From the NCBI GenBank assembly GCA_948567375.1, contig OX419758.1, positions 5,895,001 through 5,959,000 of the forward strand: a DNA stretch of 64,000 nucleotides, read 5' to 3'. This document shows positions 1 to 11,000 of the stretch, piece by piece; position 1 is the first letter of the stretch; the number at the start of each line of letters is the position of its first letter. Origin of the DNA: Lunularia cruciata. Lineage: Eukaryota > Streptophyta > Marchantiopsida > Lunulariales > Lunulariaceae. The notes below the pieces were generated by a model. The model did not search any database. It saw only the letters and a program-made list of their open reading frames with translations, and was not told the origin of the DNA. A program made the translations under genes and the position numbers.

Positions 1-1872
1 TTGCTTCTTCTCTTCTACACTCTCCATCACTCTATCAAGCTCTTGTTCCTTTGCTGCTACTCTCACCATAGCATGGATAAGTTCTACTCTTGAATCAACA
101 AACTGTTGCTTCAAGATCTCATATTCTGCTACTTGTCTTTCCCTTGCTATGTCACTCTTCTTAACAAAATCTTCTTGATATCTCACTTCTCTCTTCAGGT
201 CTTCAATTACCTGAGTCTTCACTACTGCCTCCGCTCGCAGTACTTCACCTTCCTCCTCACCTTGGACCTCGGGTTATACTCTTCTTCAACTCCGAGTTCT
301 CTTCTTCTAATTATGATAAGACCTGCAACACAATCTTCACTTCCAGACACCTTGATTGCATCTCCTTCTTCCTATGTTCTAACTTCACCAACAAAGGACA
401 CACCACCTCCCGCATGTACTCGACTCCATCACTCGAGGTTACCTCTTCTTGCGTAGCAACTTCTCTTCGCACTTCTTGTTCATCCAATACTCACCTTCTT
501 CTCTACAGTCTTCGTATCGGCACTTATGCCTCGCTTCTTGAGCTTTCATTCACCTCTTCTTTCAAGTTACTCGGACTTGCATCACACTTTGCCTTGCATC
601 TCGAGCGAACTCCCCTCTGAACTGCAATCTTCTTCTCTTCGGCCTTGGGTACTTCATCTTCCACCTTCGTGGTGTCCTCGGCTTCAATTTTTGCCTGCAC
701 TTCTTCTTCCTCCTTTGTAGCAGCTGGCGCCCATATCATTTCTCCACCCTCATCGCTGTTGCTACTCGTATTTCCACTTTGTAGCATTAGCTTGGGCTCC
801 TCCTCGTGTTCCGAATCTTTGGACTTGCACTCAGCTTCACCTTCCGAGTCTTCATCTTCTGACTTGATCACCACCATGCCTTGCCTCGGGTTTCCTCTCT
901 TAGTCTTCCAAGGTTTTGTTGTATCTTTGGCTTCGCTCTGCCAACTTCTCTTCTTTGATTTTGGAGTACTCACTTCGATCTCCACATTCTTCCCCGTCTT
1001 CTTATAGTACTCGTCGGTGCTTTTGATTTGCAAGATGTACTGCTGCTCCTCTACATCGACCTCCTTTCTCAAATCGGGATGGAAATGCGACCCCATCCAA
1101 GTTTGCTTTGCCGAGTTCAGCAAATTCAACCCGAGGTAGAAATGAGCTACAAACGGCACAATGTAATGTGGAGGTGATTTATCCTGCAGATTCCACACCA
1201 TTTGTCGCATTCTCCTGTGGAAACACCTCACCCAATTGATCGGTTCTCCTGCAAACAATTTGTGAAAGAACACCGCTTGGTGTTTCATCACATAGGTTGT
1301 TCTCTCCGGCTTCAAGATTGCCATCAGAGCACTCACAATTCCCCTCTTGATAGGATCTTTGTAGCTCTCGACTTTGTACCCATTCTTTGTCCGCTTTGAC
1401 GAGAATGCATCTCTCACCTCTTGGGTTTCTTGGGCTATCTCTCCCTTCCCCAAGAACGTGGCCCCTGCTCTGAGCCTGCTTCCTTCCCAAGTACTAATTT
1501 CCAATCCAACTCTGTCCAGCAAGCCGGATTTCCCCTTTTCCCTTCTTCTTTGGGTCCATCGAGGCACTTGCTCTCAATGATCTTAGTCATGAAACTTGGA
1601 AAACTAACATTCCAGTTCCATGCCAAGAATGTAATCCAAAGTTGGCTCAAGACTTCTATTCTTGCAATTACATCTAACCTCCAAATTGCATGATTCCTCA
1701 CTATGAATTTGGAGTTCTTCTTTCCTCCTCCCATCTCTCCTGCTTTTTCATTGTCTCTCAGTTTCACTCTTGCGACTTCTCCCTTACACACTAGCGTGTC
1801 TCCAACTTTATTTCCCTTCCTACGATCACTTGCAGGACGACTTCTCAACAGCAAAGGAAAATTGCTTGACAT
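1..1872 (-). pseudogene. gag-like protein of an unnamed repeat family, runs off left edge
   Basis: Minus-strand coding region starting near the ATG at 1872 and read through a frameshift between about 1570 and 1450 into the 347-codon frame that ends at 524. A further frameshifted coiled-coil segment (Glu/Lys/Gln-rich) continues to position 1. A folded-looking first part holds KVESYKDPIKRGIV, GEPINWVRCFHRRMRQ and VAHFYLGLNLLN. An acidic Glu/Lys/Ser-rich low-complexity part follows, then the coiled coil. The first part is clearly homologous to the plus-strand copy at 41540-41890 (YKDPT, MNWACMFYLYAQ, AIHFYMGLNLL). I do not recognise a named domain. Repetition, an LTR-like upstream region and neighbouring retroelements suggest a gag-like ORF of a retrotransposon, but a captured host gene is possible. 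Confidence 0.55.
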
Positions 1873-2288
1873 TGCTTCGTTGCAAGCTCAATTTTTATAG
1901 AGTTGCGCCTTCTTTGTCTCTCTTCACTTTGAGTTTCTACCAAGAAATCACACCTCCTGCATGCACCTGTCACTATCAATCATACTTCACGCATATGGGC
2001 CGCTGGTTTTGAACGGTCCTTTCTTGAATTTCTTGCCCCGACAAAAGGTTGTTAGACTGACTTCATCTCGGGTTGAGCTCCCCCCGATACGAAGACTCCT
2101 TACTTTGGGTTGTATGTTGACAAGGCATTTCCGAGTACATTGCCTTATGACCCAAAGTCACTTTACTTTGGGTTTCATCCCAAAGACTCTTTTCTTCACC
2201 TTCTTTGGCCATACAGGCGCAATTAAAACTTCTCTATACACTTCTTCTTCTTCATTTTGAAAAAAAACAAAAAATGTGGGCACCATAG
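1873..2288 (-). promoter_or_regulatory. LTR-like upstream region with a TATA box for the 1-1872 coding region
   Basis: On the minus strand this stretch begins with a GGTGCCCACATTTTTTG-like sequence at about 2279. That resembles the left end of the solo LTR at 8542 (TGTGGTACCCACATTTTT, then a shared GAAGAAGAAGTG). It holds a TATAAAAA box at about 1898-1891, only some 20-25 bases before the ATG at 1872. Its right edge abuts the truncated LTR of the next element without a gap. An LTR U3/R region of a related family is the best reading. Confidence 0.4.
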
Positions 2289-2484
2289 AGCCGCTTTCTT
2301 AGAGTGCAAGCCAAGTTAACTAGGAAACTTCTCAAGAAGCTTCCTTCTAGAAGCCGCCTACTTGGCTTGCAAGCTAAGCTAGTTAGAAGCTTCCTAGATG
2401 CTTCTAGAATATTCTAGGTTAATTTGGCTTATTATCTACTTTGTTAGCCTTACTAACTACATTGCTAAACTCCATATTGTTACA
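2289..2484 (-). repeat. 3' LTR of the 2.3-7.7 kb gypsy element, truncated
   Basis: About 196 bases match the corresponding part of the 5' LTR at 7314-7725, including the Hind III-like AGCTT-rich stretch and the LTR start TGTAACAATATGG (minus strand, at 2484). It lacks roughly the last 200 bases, including the tail that carries the promoter-like AT-rich part. A G-rich polypurine tract lies immediately outside at 2485-2495. Confidence 0.88.
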
Positions 2485-2498
2485 TATTCCCCCACCGC
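2485..2498 (-). other. polypurine tract of the minus-strand gypsy element
   Basis: Minus strand reads GGTGGGGGAATA directly before the LTR start TGTAACA, the expected position and composition of a plus-strand priming site. Confidence 0.75.
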
Positions 2499-2711
2499 TA
2501 GTTGGTGATGTCCTCATTGCCATTGAAACTTCAAACTCATGGATGGCCGTTTGTGCATTTTGGAGGTGAGAAAGAGGTTTCTATGTGGCATCATGAAGAG
2601 GATACCCTTTCCAAAGGACCTGTACTCCATATGTTGTCGGCATTCTTGTTGGATGTGGCAACGTGCAAGGATATGATCAACTTCATACTCCTCATGATCA
2701 CTGATAGGGAT

Positions 2712-2741
2712 AGGAGGAGGAGGAGGAGGAGGAGGAGGAGG
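2712..2741 (+). repeat. (AGG)n microsatellite
   Basis: About ten AGG/GAG triplets in a row inside the decayed 3' part of the gypsy element, between integrase and PPT. Confidence 0.9.
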
Positions 2742-2859
2742 TTGGACTCATGAGGAAAAAGAAGAGGGGTTAGGAACAAAGGGTTTCAACTTGGAAACAT
2801 GAAAGATAGGATGGATATGCATATGAGAAGGCAAGGCAAGTCGCTAAGCAACAACAAAG

Positions 2860-3934
2860 ACAATTTGGATGACATCAAAAGGTCCTATTCAATTAGGAGC
2901 AAGTTTACAAACTTGGGTATCAAGTGGGAGGGGTATATTACTAGAGGATAGCATAACTTTATCACCAACTTCAAAGGTGAGATCACAACGATGGTGGTCC
3001 GCATATTTTTTTGACGATTTTGAGCAACAAAGAGGTGAGATTTGGCTTGTTGGAGAGATTTGGATATGGTAGTGAAGAAGGTTGAAGTATGAGGGACCTG
3101 AGACGGGAGAGGAGTAAGAAGGGAATCTGGGACAAGCAGATCTTGGCCAAAATTGAGAAAGAAAGGAGAGAATCCAGTGCTTGCTTGTTTAGAACTGTTG
3201 TATGCAAACTCCGCAGCTACAAGATATTCATCCTAATTGGTATGGTGAATGTTGACAATGGCACAAAGCATATCTTCCAAGGTGCAATTTGCACATTCAG
3301 TTTTTCCATCAGTTTGAGGATGATAGACTATGGACAGAGCAAGTTTGGTGCCAAGTATCTAGAAGAAGGCTTGCCAAAACTTTCTGGTGAAGCGAGGATC
3401 ACGGTTGGAGATGAGTAGATGTGGCATCCCATGATGCTTGAATACATTATCAAAGTAGAGTTACGCCAAGGTTAGAGCATCCATAGTGTCAACCGTTGGT
3501 GCCAAATGGATTTGCTTACTAAGCTTATCCACAAACACCACAATTGTTGTGTGACCTTGTTGTGTCTTGGGCAAGGAGGTGATGAGATCTAAGCTCATAT
3601 GTTCCCAATGAGTAGTTAGAATGGGAAGTGGTTTAAGGAGTCCACTTGGCTTTTGGTTACTGGTCTTGTTGCATTGACAACTCTCACACGATCAAACAAA
3701 CTCCTGAACATCTCGTGTCATGTTGGGCCACCACCATCAGCATTGGAGGGTACCCAAGGTCTTGTCCACCCCCATGTGACCAGCAATTGGTAGATCATGG
3801 GCTTCTTGAAGGCGCACAAGTCGGAGATCACCTTTGGTTGGAACATAGATCTGGTCCGCATGGAATAGAAGGCCTTCCTTGAAGGAGAAGGTAGTGTACT
3901 CCTTGTCGCCTACTGTTAGACAACCATGTACCAT
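2860..3934 (-). pseudogene. gypsy integrase remnant
   Basis: The minus strand reads HDLPIAGHMGVDKTLGTL near 3830, the His-rich start of the integrase zinc-binding domain. A CESCQCNK pair of cysteines, the core segment with SLDLITSLPKTQQGH (first catalytic Asp) and SNRDPRFT follow. In SNRDPRFT the usual second catalytic Asp has become Asn, as expected from a GAT/GAC to AAT/AAC transition. Several stops interrupt the frame. This enzyme would have joined element cDNA to host DNA. This copy cannot work. Confidence 0.85.
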
Positions 3935-4029
3935 TTGGAAGAAGGGATCTTGTTGTAGAGCTGACCGAAACTCATATGGACCTTGGGGTCAATTGACACC
4001 ATCGTAATTGCCACCGTGATGAGAGGAAG

Positions 4030-4629
4030 AGACTTCAAATCAGGTTGTCATGATAGAGCATCAAGGATGACATGGAACCAACTTGGTTTGTACTCAAGGT
4101 TGATATCAAAAGGTTGGAGTTGCTCTTCCCATCGATGATGTCAACTCTTCATGTGTTCCAAGTATAAGGTCTGCAACAATGGCTTGTGATCAGTTTGCAT
4201 GGTCACTTTTTTTCCCAAGAGATAATGCCTCCATACCTTGGTGGCATATACCATTGCAAGTTGTTCCCGATCTCAAGTAGATTAATTTCTTTCAGTTGTA
4301 TTTAGTCGGCAAGACACAAAGGCAATAGGATGTAGTCCATCGGGGAATTCTTGTTGCAACACAACTCCAATTGCAAAGTTAGAAGCATCAAAATCAACCA
4401 CATAAGGTAGTTGAGGATCATATAGTTGAAGAATGGGTCTTGAAGATACCATATGCTTTAACTTGTGGAATGCTTCTTCATGCTTGGTGGTCCATTGGAA
4501 GCTCAAGTTCTTTCCCAAGAGGTCAGTCAATGGTGCAGCCACATGAGCATAATAGTGGATGAACCGTCGGCATTCAATGGTCAATCCATTGAATGCTTGT
4601 ACTTCTATAGTATCTTTGGGGTAGGCCAA
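4030..4629 (-). pseudogene. gypsy RNase H remnant
   Basis: Reads PYVVDFDASNFAIGVVLQQ (first catalytic Asp of RNase H), the LNTTERN segment, then after a stop STWDREQLAMVYA and TDHKPLLQTL, followed by the tether to integrase. The fold would remove the RNA template during reverse transcription. Stops at about 4280 and beyond break the frame. Confidence 0.88.
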
Positions 4630-4673
4630 TCAATAATGGCCTTGATTTTCTCTTCTTCCATCTTGATCCCCTC

Positions 4674-5243
4674 TCATGAGATCTTATGACCCAAGAAGGT
4701 AACCTCTTTTTGGCAAAAAGAGGTTACCTTCTGCCAAAAGGCACACTTCAACTTCTTGCAATAAAATTTCCATTGTCGTAGTCGTCTTAGGACTTCTTGC
4801 ACATGATTCACGTATTCTGCCTCTGTCTTACTACAAATTAAGATATCGTCCAAGAACACCACCACGGACTGATCCAATAGTCCATCCAACACTCGATGCA
4901 TCTAATCCATGAAGATTGTTGGAGCATTAGTGAGTCCAAAAGGTAGAACTCTCCACTTGAAATGCCCATACCTTGTACAAAAGGCAGTCTTTTGCACAAA
5001 TTCTTTATCAATAGGAATTTGCCAATAGCCACAACAAAGATCCAACTTGGAAAAGTAGCGTGCTCCACTTAGTTGATCAAGCAAGTCATTGATCCAAGGC
5101 AAGGGATATGCATTCTTCATGGTTTGCTTATTGAGCACACGGTAATCAATACAAAAACAAAGTCTTCCATCCTTCTTTGGAACAAATAGTACCGGTGCTC
5201 CCCAAGGAGAGGTACTATGTTGTATGAAGTCCTTCTCCAACAA
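4674..5243 (-). pseudogene. gypsy reverse transcriptase remnant with an inverted-duplication insert
   Basis: The minus strand shows [46 protein letters not shown], a stop at 4902, then VVVFLDDILICSKT with the catalytic FLDD intact and VTFLGHKIS. Between CAFWQ and KEVTFLGH seven extra residues (KVTSFCQ) are encoded by a 21-nt insert. That insert is the inverse complement of the adjacent codons and makes an 18-bp-arm palindrome. The insert keeps the frame, so it may be older or younger than the stop codons. Confidence 0.92.
4694..4732. repeat. tight inverted duplication, 18-bp arms, 3-nt spacer
   Basis: Arms 4694-4711 and 4715-4732 are exact inverse complements around GGC. The normal RT protein lacks the extra arm, so one arm is an insertion. 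Confidence 0.93.
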
Positions 5244-5336
5244 CTTTATGAGTGTTGTTCACAACTCCTCCAACTCCTTTGGTGAGAGCCGATAGATCGG
5301 TCTACTCATTGAAGTACTCCCTGGCAACAACTCGAT

Positions 5337-5633
5337 CTAGAAGGGCATACCTTGATTGGAAGGTAATCCTCTCGGCAGATCATCCGGAAACCCATCCATA
5401 AACTCCTGAACTATTTGATCAACCATTGCTTGATGAGGCTCTTGGTCCTCCTTAGATTGTTCTTGTGCAATCGGCTTGATCCACACTGCAAACATAGACT
5501 TATCTTCCTCTAAAGCTTGCTCTATGGCTGCTTTACTAACCAACTTCCCTTCTAGGGACTCACCTCTCTTCCAACCTTGCTCTATGGTTGCCTTCTTGGC
5601 AAACTTTCCATCTTGGAACTCATCTCCCTTCAA
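5337..5633 (-). pseudogene. gypsy linker between protease and RT
   Basis: A 98-codon stretch with three imperfect repeats of about 20 residues (units of the form GDEFQDGKFAKKATIEQ...). It ends in FMDGFPDDLPRGLP, the conserved segment found just before gypsy RT (compare the usual DELPxGLPP). The repeats come from a 60-bp tandem unit (about 5510-5680). No catalytic role is expected. Confidence 0.6.
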
Positions 5634-5723
5634 GATTTGCTCTATGGCTACCTTCTCAATAAACTTCCCGTCTTGGGACTAACTATTCTTAGGTATCTTA
5701 CTCAGAGGTTTTAGACAACCAAG

Positions 5724-6116
5724 TCAAAAATCCCTACCTTGGTGTTGTACTTGAATTTGTAATCGGGTCCAATCAAATTGAACCTTATGATGCTCAAGCC
5801 AAGGTAGGCCCAGAAACATATCATAGTGTAGAGGTGACACTACAAACCTCATACACTCCAAATACTCCTTCCTAATCTTGAAGGTAATAGGATGTGAGGT
5901 ACGGAATGCAAAACCTTGTCTACCATCCGCCATCATCAATCTACTTCCAATCACTAGCTTGATAGGAATACCCAATTCCTTTGCTACTTGCATAGACATG
6001 CAATTCTCTAAACTTCTAGAATCAACCAAAATCTTACAACCCCAATTAGATATTGTACCTTGCAAGTGAAGTAAACTTGCATAGGTCAAGCCTTCAATCC
6101 CATTGGTACTAATCAA
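5724..6116 (-). pseudogene. gypsy aspartic protease remnant
   Basis: 130 codons containing KILVDSRSLENCMS, the retropepsin active-site loop with DSG changed to DSR, followed by MVLGLPWLEH-like DMFLGLPWLEHH, the hallmark end of plant gypsy proteases. The domain would cut the gag-pol polyprotein. The Gly to Arg change at the active site suggests an inactive enzyme. Confidence 0.85.
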
Positions 6117-6132
6117 GCTCCCAATAGGTGGC

Positions 6133-7290
6133 TCAAAATTTCCTATTGGGATTCTTTGTTTCCTTGATCATTCTGTTCCACAAACTCCATCTGGACAACT
6201 TGTCAAGGTTGCCAATTCCTAAGTGGACATTCAACAATGTGATGTCCAACTTGGCAATAATAAAAGAAACCTCCATTTTGTCACAATCTTTCTCTATTTG
6301 TTGAACCAAGTGGTCTCTGTTAGATAGCATCAATCTCCATTGGTACCGGTTCTTCCACTTGTGCGTAGTGTACTGGTAGGATTTGTGTAGGTCGAGGTCG
6401 AGCCAAGTTGTTACAACCAACAAATCAAAATGCTCAGCCAATTGCATGGCTTCTTCTACATTTTGTGGCTCTTGCATGGTCACCTCCAATTTGGTTTGTG
6501 ACTTCAATCCTTGCACAAATCGATCCAGAACTTAAGCTTCTTGGATATTTGGAATTTGCATGATGATGTTCTGAAATTATGTGATGTAGCTCCTTATTGA
6601 GCCAATCTACTTTAACTCTATTAATTTATCTTGTGTGGCTTGGGTGGCATTTATAGTTTGAAATCGACCAAGTATTGCATCCTTGAATTTTGCCCATGTC
6701 AAAATTGGTGCAACAATCTATCATTCAGCTTGCTCCATTCAAAATTGCCACCAAAGTTTTGCCACACCATCTAATTGGCTAGAAGCCAAAAGAATTTGTT
6801 TCTGCTCGTCTTGAAGATTGGTGGCTTCAAAGTAACATTCGTAGTCAAACACAAAATTCTCCACCGTGCCCAAAATATTCTTACCTTCAAACACCTTGGG
6901 TTTTAGAAATTGAATGTAATCTTTTCCATCTCAAACTGGCTCTCTCTCTATATATTCTTGTCGTTGTTGGTCTTGTTCATCCAACAATCAAGTAAGATGC
7001 TTGATTTGTTGTTGCATTGTAAGGATAAAATCCAATATTGCTGTCATAGCTACTACTCTATTCCACTACTCTCAATTTATCTAATTGATTAACACCTAGA
7101 TACAACACATCCACTGTTCTCCATAAGTTACAATCGGAAGTATCAAGGGTTCCTTAGACACGGTGATCATATGCAGAAAATCTTGCCTAAAGTGCAAGGT
7201 GATGAATTGTGTGAAATGATGCTTGGGTAATACCTGGACATGGACAATGGTTTGGCAAAAGTGGATTTGGTGGTCCATAAATTCCATCTA
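6133..7290 (-). pseudogene. gypsy gag remnant
   Basis: Only the C-terminal gag part keeps a longer frame (6133-6516, with GLKSQTKLEVTMQEPQNVEE and EAMQLAEHFD, typical of the end of plant gypsy gag). Upstream, to about 7290, the coding sequence is broken by stops but occupies the right interval between PBS and protease. No intact CCHC knuckle remains. Confidence 0.65.
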
Positions 7291-7300
7291 TCCCATTTCT

Positions 7301-7312
7301 GCTTTGATACCA
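7301..7312 (-). other. primer binding site (initiator-Met tRNA type)
   Basis: Minus strand TGGTATCAAAGC differs by one base from the usual plant iMet PBS TGGTATCAGAGC and begins two bases after the LTR end. Confidence 0.8.
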
Positions 7313-7313
7313 A

Positions 7314-7725
7314 TGTTAAAGACCAAGACCAAAGGAGAGAAATAGGAGAATGGAAGCTCACATTGGGACTCTTGAATGAGTGAAAATTCCAAATGCCTAG
7401 CATGAGCTTTGGCTTTGGTATTTATAGGTAGCATACAAAGCCCTTGAGAAGCTTCTCAAGAACCTTCCTTGAGCCACTTTCTTAGAGTGCAAGCCAAGTT
7501 AACTAGGAAACTTCTCAAGAAGTTTCCTTCTAGAAGTTGCCTACTTAGCATGCAAGCTAAGCTAGTTAGAAGCTTGTAGAAGCTACCTGCTTGGGGCGCA
7601 AGTTAACTAGTTAGGAAGCTTCCCAAGAAGCTTCCTAGATGCTTCTAGAATATTCTAGGCTAATTTGGCTTATTCTCTACTTTGTTAGCCTTACTAACTA
7701 TGGCGCTAAACTCCATATTGTTACA
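7314..7725 (-). repeat. 5' LTR of the minus-strand gypsy element
   Basis: 412 bases from TGTAACAATATGG (7725) to TTTAACA (7314) on the minus strand, with TGT...ACA ends and the PBS next to it. A TATAAATA box lies at about 7427-7420. Confidence 0.88.
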
Positions 7726-8536
7726 TAGATGTAGACCAAACCTAAGTGGAACTTCATTGTTGTAGAGAATGTAGTTTGTGTGAGTCAAAATGCCCTAATG
7801 CATTATCAAGCTATGATCCAAGAGCTTGCATCCTTTTTGGAGCAAGAGCCAAGATGTGCTTTAATAGCATGAAGAATGGATAAATCAACTAAGAGAGAAT
7901 TTAACATATGCTAAAACTGTTGCTCCATCAAAGAAGACTGCAAGCCTCTAGGCCAATCAAAAGGTAAGGAAGCAAAGGATGGAGGTCATCTTATGCTAGT
8001 GGAGATAGACCATCTCTCATCTGCCACAATAACATCTAGAGAGAAAAAGATCTCTCTTCCAGCTCAATCACATACATCTCCAAGATTGGCCTTTCAACAA
8101 CCACAATGGGAGGAAAGTAGGGATGTAATGAGAGCAAAATTACCCAAAAATACTATAGGTGCTATCTCTTCCATAGATAGTAGACCTACCTCTTTGCACG
8201 AGATTGGTAAAGATGTCTCTCTTGGTGCTAAATCCCTTGTCACAAACTCAATGTCATAGTCCAATGATATCACTAAAGACTCTCATAATCTTCCTATAGA
8301 AAAGTCTATGATGTGATAGAAAAGTCAAGGAAGGGGGAACCATGTGAAGAAGTTAGGTTGGTAGATGGATTCTATTAGAGTAGAATATACCAAATATCAC
8401 CCTTGGAACTTCTAGTAGAGGCATGTCATCCCACCAAATATCACATTTGGATTTCTTGGTAGAGAAATATTGTCCACATAGAGAATATCCTCTACAAGAA
8501 CTAGGTCTATAATACATGTGGCAAAATCCTTAGATT
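7726..8536. other. unassigned repeat-like stretch
   Basis: Moderately AT-rich sequence with an 88-codon open frame (7993-8259) that I do not recognise and cannot separate from chance. No RNA gene or LTR edges seen. Confidence 0.4.
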
Positions 8537-8541
8537 CTACT

Positions 8542-9618
8542 TGTGGTACCCACATTTTTCATTTTGGACAAGTTTTGAAGAAGAAGTGCCTTGTTGAAAC
8601 CAAATTGAAACCAAATGGAGAAGAAATGAGGGGAAACCTGTGTTTTGATCAAGCTTGAGGAAGTCAACTTCATGTTGGAAGAAGAAGTACTCGGATTGGA
8701 TCAGACCCGAAGAAGCTTACTTCGTGTCAGAGGAAGAGGAAGAAGGAGGTCAGATGCCACATGAGGGTTTCTTCGCATCGGGTTTGGAGGCCGAAGTTGA
8801 GGTTAACATCAGATCGGAGTAGTAACAATTTTGAGATTTGAAGAGGCAGATATGAAAAGGTGCATTTTCATTTTGGATCTGTAGGTAGGAAGAGTTTTTG
8901 TATAATGGTATATTAGTTAGTAACCATCAAGTGCTCTGCCTTTTTAAAGGAGCCATTTGCAGTATGTTGTTGTTCAGTATTCATAATTTCTAAGAATAGA
9001 TAAAGCAAAGTGCTGATTTTAGTACTTGTTGCTTGAGCTTGATTCCGAATATCAACATTGTGATTGTGTTTGTGAGTGTGTGGAGAATTCTGAAATGCAA
9101 GTCAGTGTGTTTGCTGGATGTTGGATTCCATAGCCTTGATCTTCTTTCTGTGTGTTTGATCCTCAGTGAAGTGCAATCGGAACAATGCCTTGACAAATCT
9201 GAGAGGAATTGTAGTGTTGGTAGTATTTTGCAATTGTGAGTGCAGTGTAGTGTTGATGTGAAACAATTTTGATTGAGGAAATTGTGCCTTTAGTGGAGGA
9301 GTGGAACACAATTCAGAGGTGAAGTCGTTTTGCAATGAAGTGTCATTTTCAAGAGAATCTGAATCATCACAATCAAGATTGTTTGGAAAGATTTGATGAA
9401 GTTGTGATTAAGTGTGACATTTTCGTGTGACAAGACGGTGAGTTAGTGCTTGTTACTCTCTTCTGGATGTAGTTTCTACCGGAGAGATTAAAGAAGAACC
9501 CAAGAAGAACTAATTTGGTTACTTTGCTTCATATTTGGACATTTTTGACTAGTATCTCTGCGGTGATGAATTTTACTTACTTGATTACCACAAAAATAAA
9601 ATTTTCCGGGTTGTCACA
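8542..9618. repeat. solo LTR with 5-bp target-site duplication
   Basis: Begins TGTGGTACCCACATTTTT and ends GGGTTGTCACA, so the termini are TGTG...CACA. CTACT occurs immediately outside both ends (8537-8541 and 9619-9623), the 5-bp duplication made by LTR integrases. The 1077 bases hold no pol coding sequence, as expected after LTR-LTR recombination. The left end resembles the upstream region at 2279-2230 (minus strand), so both may belong to related families. A TTTTTAAAGG TATA-like box is at about 8941. Orientation is uncertain. Confidence 0.85.
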
Positions 9619-9895
9619 CTACTAACATTCCAAAAATACATAGTCCATCTTTAGTAAATACATAGATGTGATATACCATTACTCATTAAACTCAAGGTGT
9701 GGTTTGATACCTTACCGACTATGCTATGCATTTTGATTCTCAAGGAAAAGTATTTGAATACTAAAAATATCTAAAAATACTAGCACTCCAAAAATACATA
9801 GTCCATCTTTAGATGCTATACATCACTATTCATTATACTCAAGGTGGGGATTGGGACAAAAAGAGGACTATGCTATGCATTTTGACTCTCAAGTA
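9619..9895. repeat. imperfect tandem duplication, about 155-bp period
   Basis: Two copies (about 9619-9747 and 9779-9895) share ACTAACATTCCAAAAATACA-like starts, the CATAGTCCATCTTTAG block and the CTATGCTATGCATTTTGA block. The solo LTR inserted at the edge of the first copy. Confidence 0.85.
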
Positions 9896-11000
9896 AAATT
9901 ATCAAGTAAATACCTTCAAAGATTCGACAATATTTCAAAGCAATCGGTAGCTTACGCGGCGAGATAAAAGATCTTCTCAACTGGTGTTCGACTGGCGGAG
10001 ACTTCAGGTCGCGCCGCTCTCTCCTTACAGCTGGGTCCCGTAGATGACGCTTGGCCCACCGTACATCCTTGGCCCTCCTTTCCTGACAGCATATTTCGTC
10101 AGCATTATTTTCTGGCGAATTATCAACTGATGGGAATCAACCAGTTCTATACTGTTTAACGTGGAGCGGTCTTTGAAATTCAAGGACTGAAAGTTGCAGT
10201 TCCTGGAGAAGTATTGGCAATAGAATCTTAGCTATGAATTGTGAACGGGAAGGTTGTCGGTGCTTGACGGTGTCTTCCTATCCTTCCTGTTATCCTATCC
10301 ATGTCGCTCTTTTCGTTTTCTGACGAGAGAATCTTAGCTATGTACTCCAACCGGTATCTAATCTCCCTGGGTGGATCTTACCAAACATTGAAGGTCAGTC
10401 CTACGCACCTATATCTCTACAACCAACCACAGTGCGGCTGGTGCGGAAGAGTGTCTGAGAGTTTACGAGTACTGGTACAAGAGGAAGCAACGAAACAATG
10501 TACCTTGCTATCGATCTTTGTTCACTGTCTAATAGACAGTAAGGTGATATCCTGGTGGACTAAGACTTATATATACAGTTCTGCTCGTGAGCTGTTCCAG
10601 GATTTCCGTACGATCAATCATCATTGTACTCCAAGCAATATAGTGTAAGCACAGCTGGAGGTGCTTGATAGTGACCTCAAGCCTCGAGAGGTAAAATCCA
10701 CCCAGGAGATCACGCGAATTGAGTGTCCGAATCGCTGAGTCTTGCGGGGAGGTTGCCGGACGAGAAATGCAGGAGTCAAGGTTCTGCTAAGCGAAGGCAG
10801 GGGGTGGGATCGTCTTCTAGATCGCTCGCCTGCAGCTCCACGTTGGTTGTGGAGATAATTTGTCGACATGATTTAGAGTGAACGCACATAGTTAGGGGAA
10901 CCGGGAGGCAGAGGAATTGAAGCGTAGGAGGGAACAATGGAATTGTAGCAGGAATTTGATTGTTGTTTGATTCCTCTCGCGGAAAGACTCTGGTTCAGCT
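9896..11000. other. upstream region of the transporter gene
   Basis: No TE similarity seen. Base composition is closer to balanced than in the flanking repeats. A 115-codon open frame (10301-10648) has no recognisable motif. The stretch ends in the likely 5' UTR of the transporter, with the start context CAGCTATGGAGG at 11001. I could not place a promoter with confidence. Confidence 0.4.

Larger units (their letters stand above)
2289..7725 (-). mobile_element. Ty3/gypsy LTR retrotransposon, decayed, minus strand
   Basis: A full set of gypsy landmarks is visible in minus orientation: 5' LTR (7314-7725), PBS (7301-7312), gag, aspartic protease, RT, RNase H, zinc-binding integrase, PPT and a shortened 3' LTR (2289-2484). 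The order PR-RT-RH-IN is that of Ty3/gypsy. Every domain carries stops or frameshifts, so the copy is dead. The 3' LTR stops at the junction with the unrelated region 1-2288, so part of that LTR was lost by deletion. Confidence 0.92.

Noticed and set aside
524..1007. Plus-strand Ser/Phe-rich open frames at 106-1007
   Set aside because: They are antisense shadows of the acidic, Lys-rich minus-strand ORF.
2712..2741. CRISPR or minisatellite array
   Set aside because: A plain trinucleotide microsatellite. No spacers, and the genome is eukaryotic.
10301..10648. 115-codon open frame upstream of the transporter
   Set aside because: No motif. Lies in the likely promoter region and has no supporting signal.
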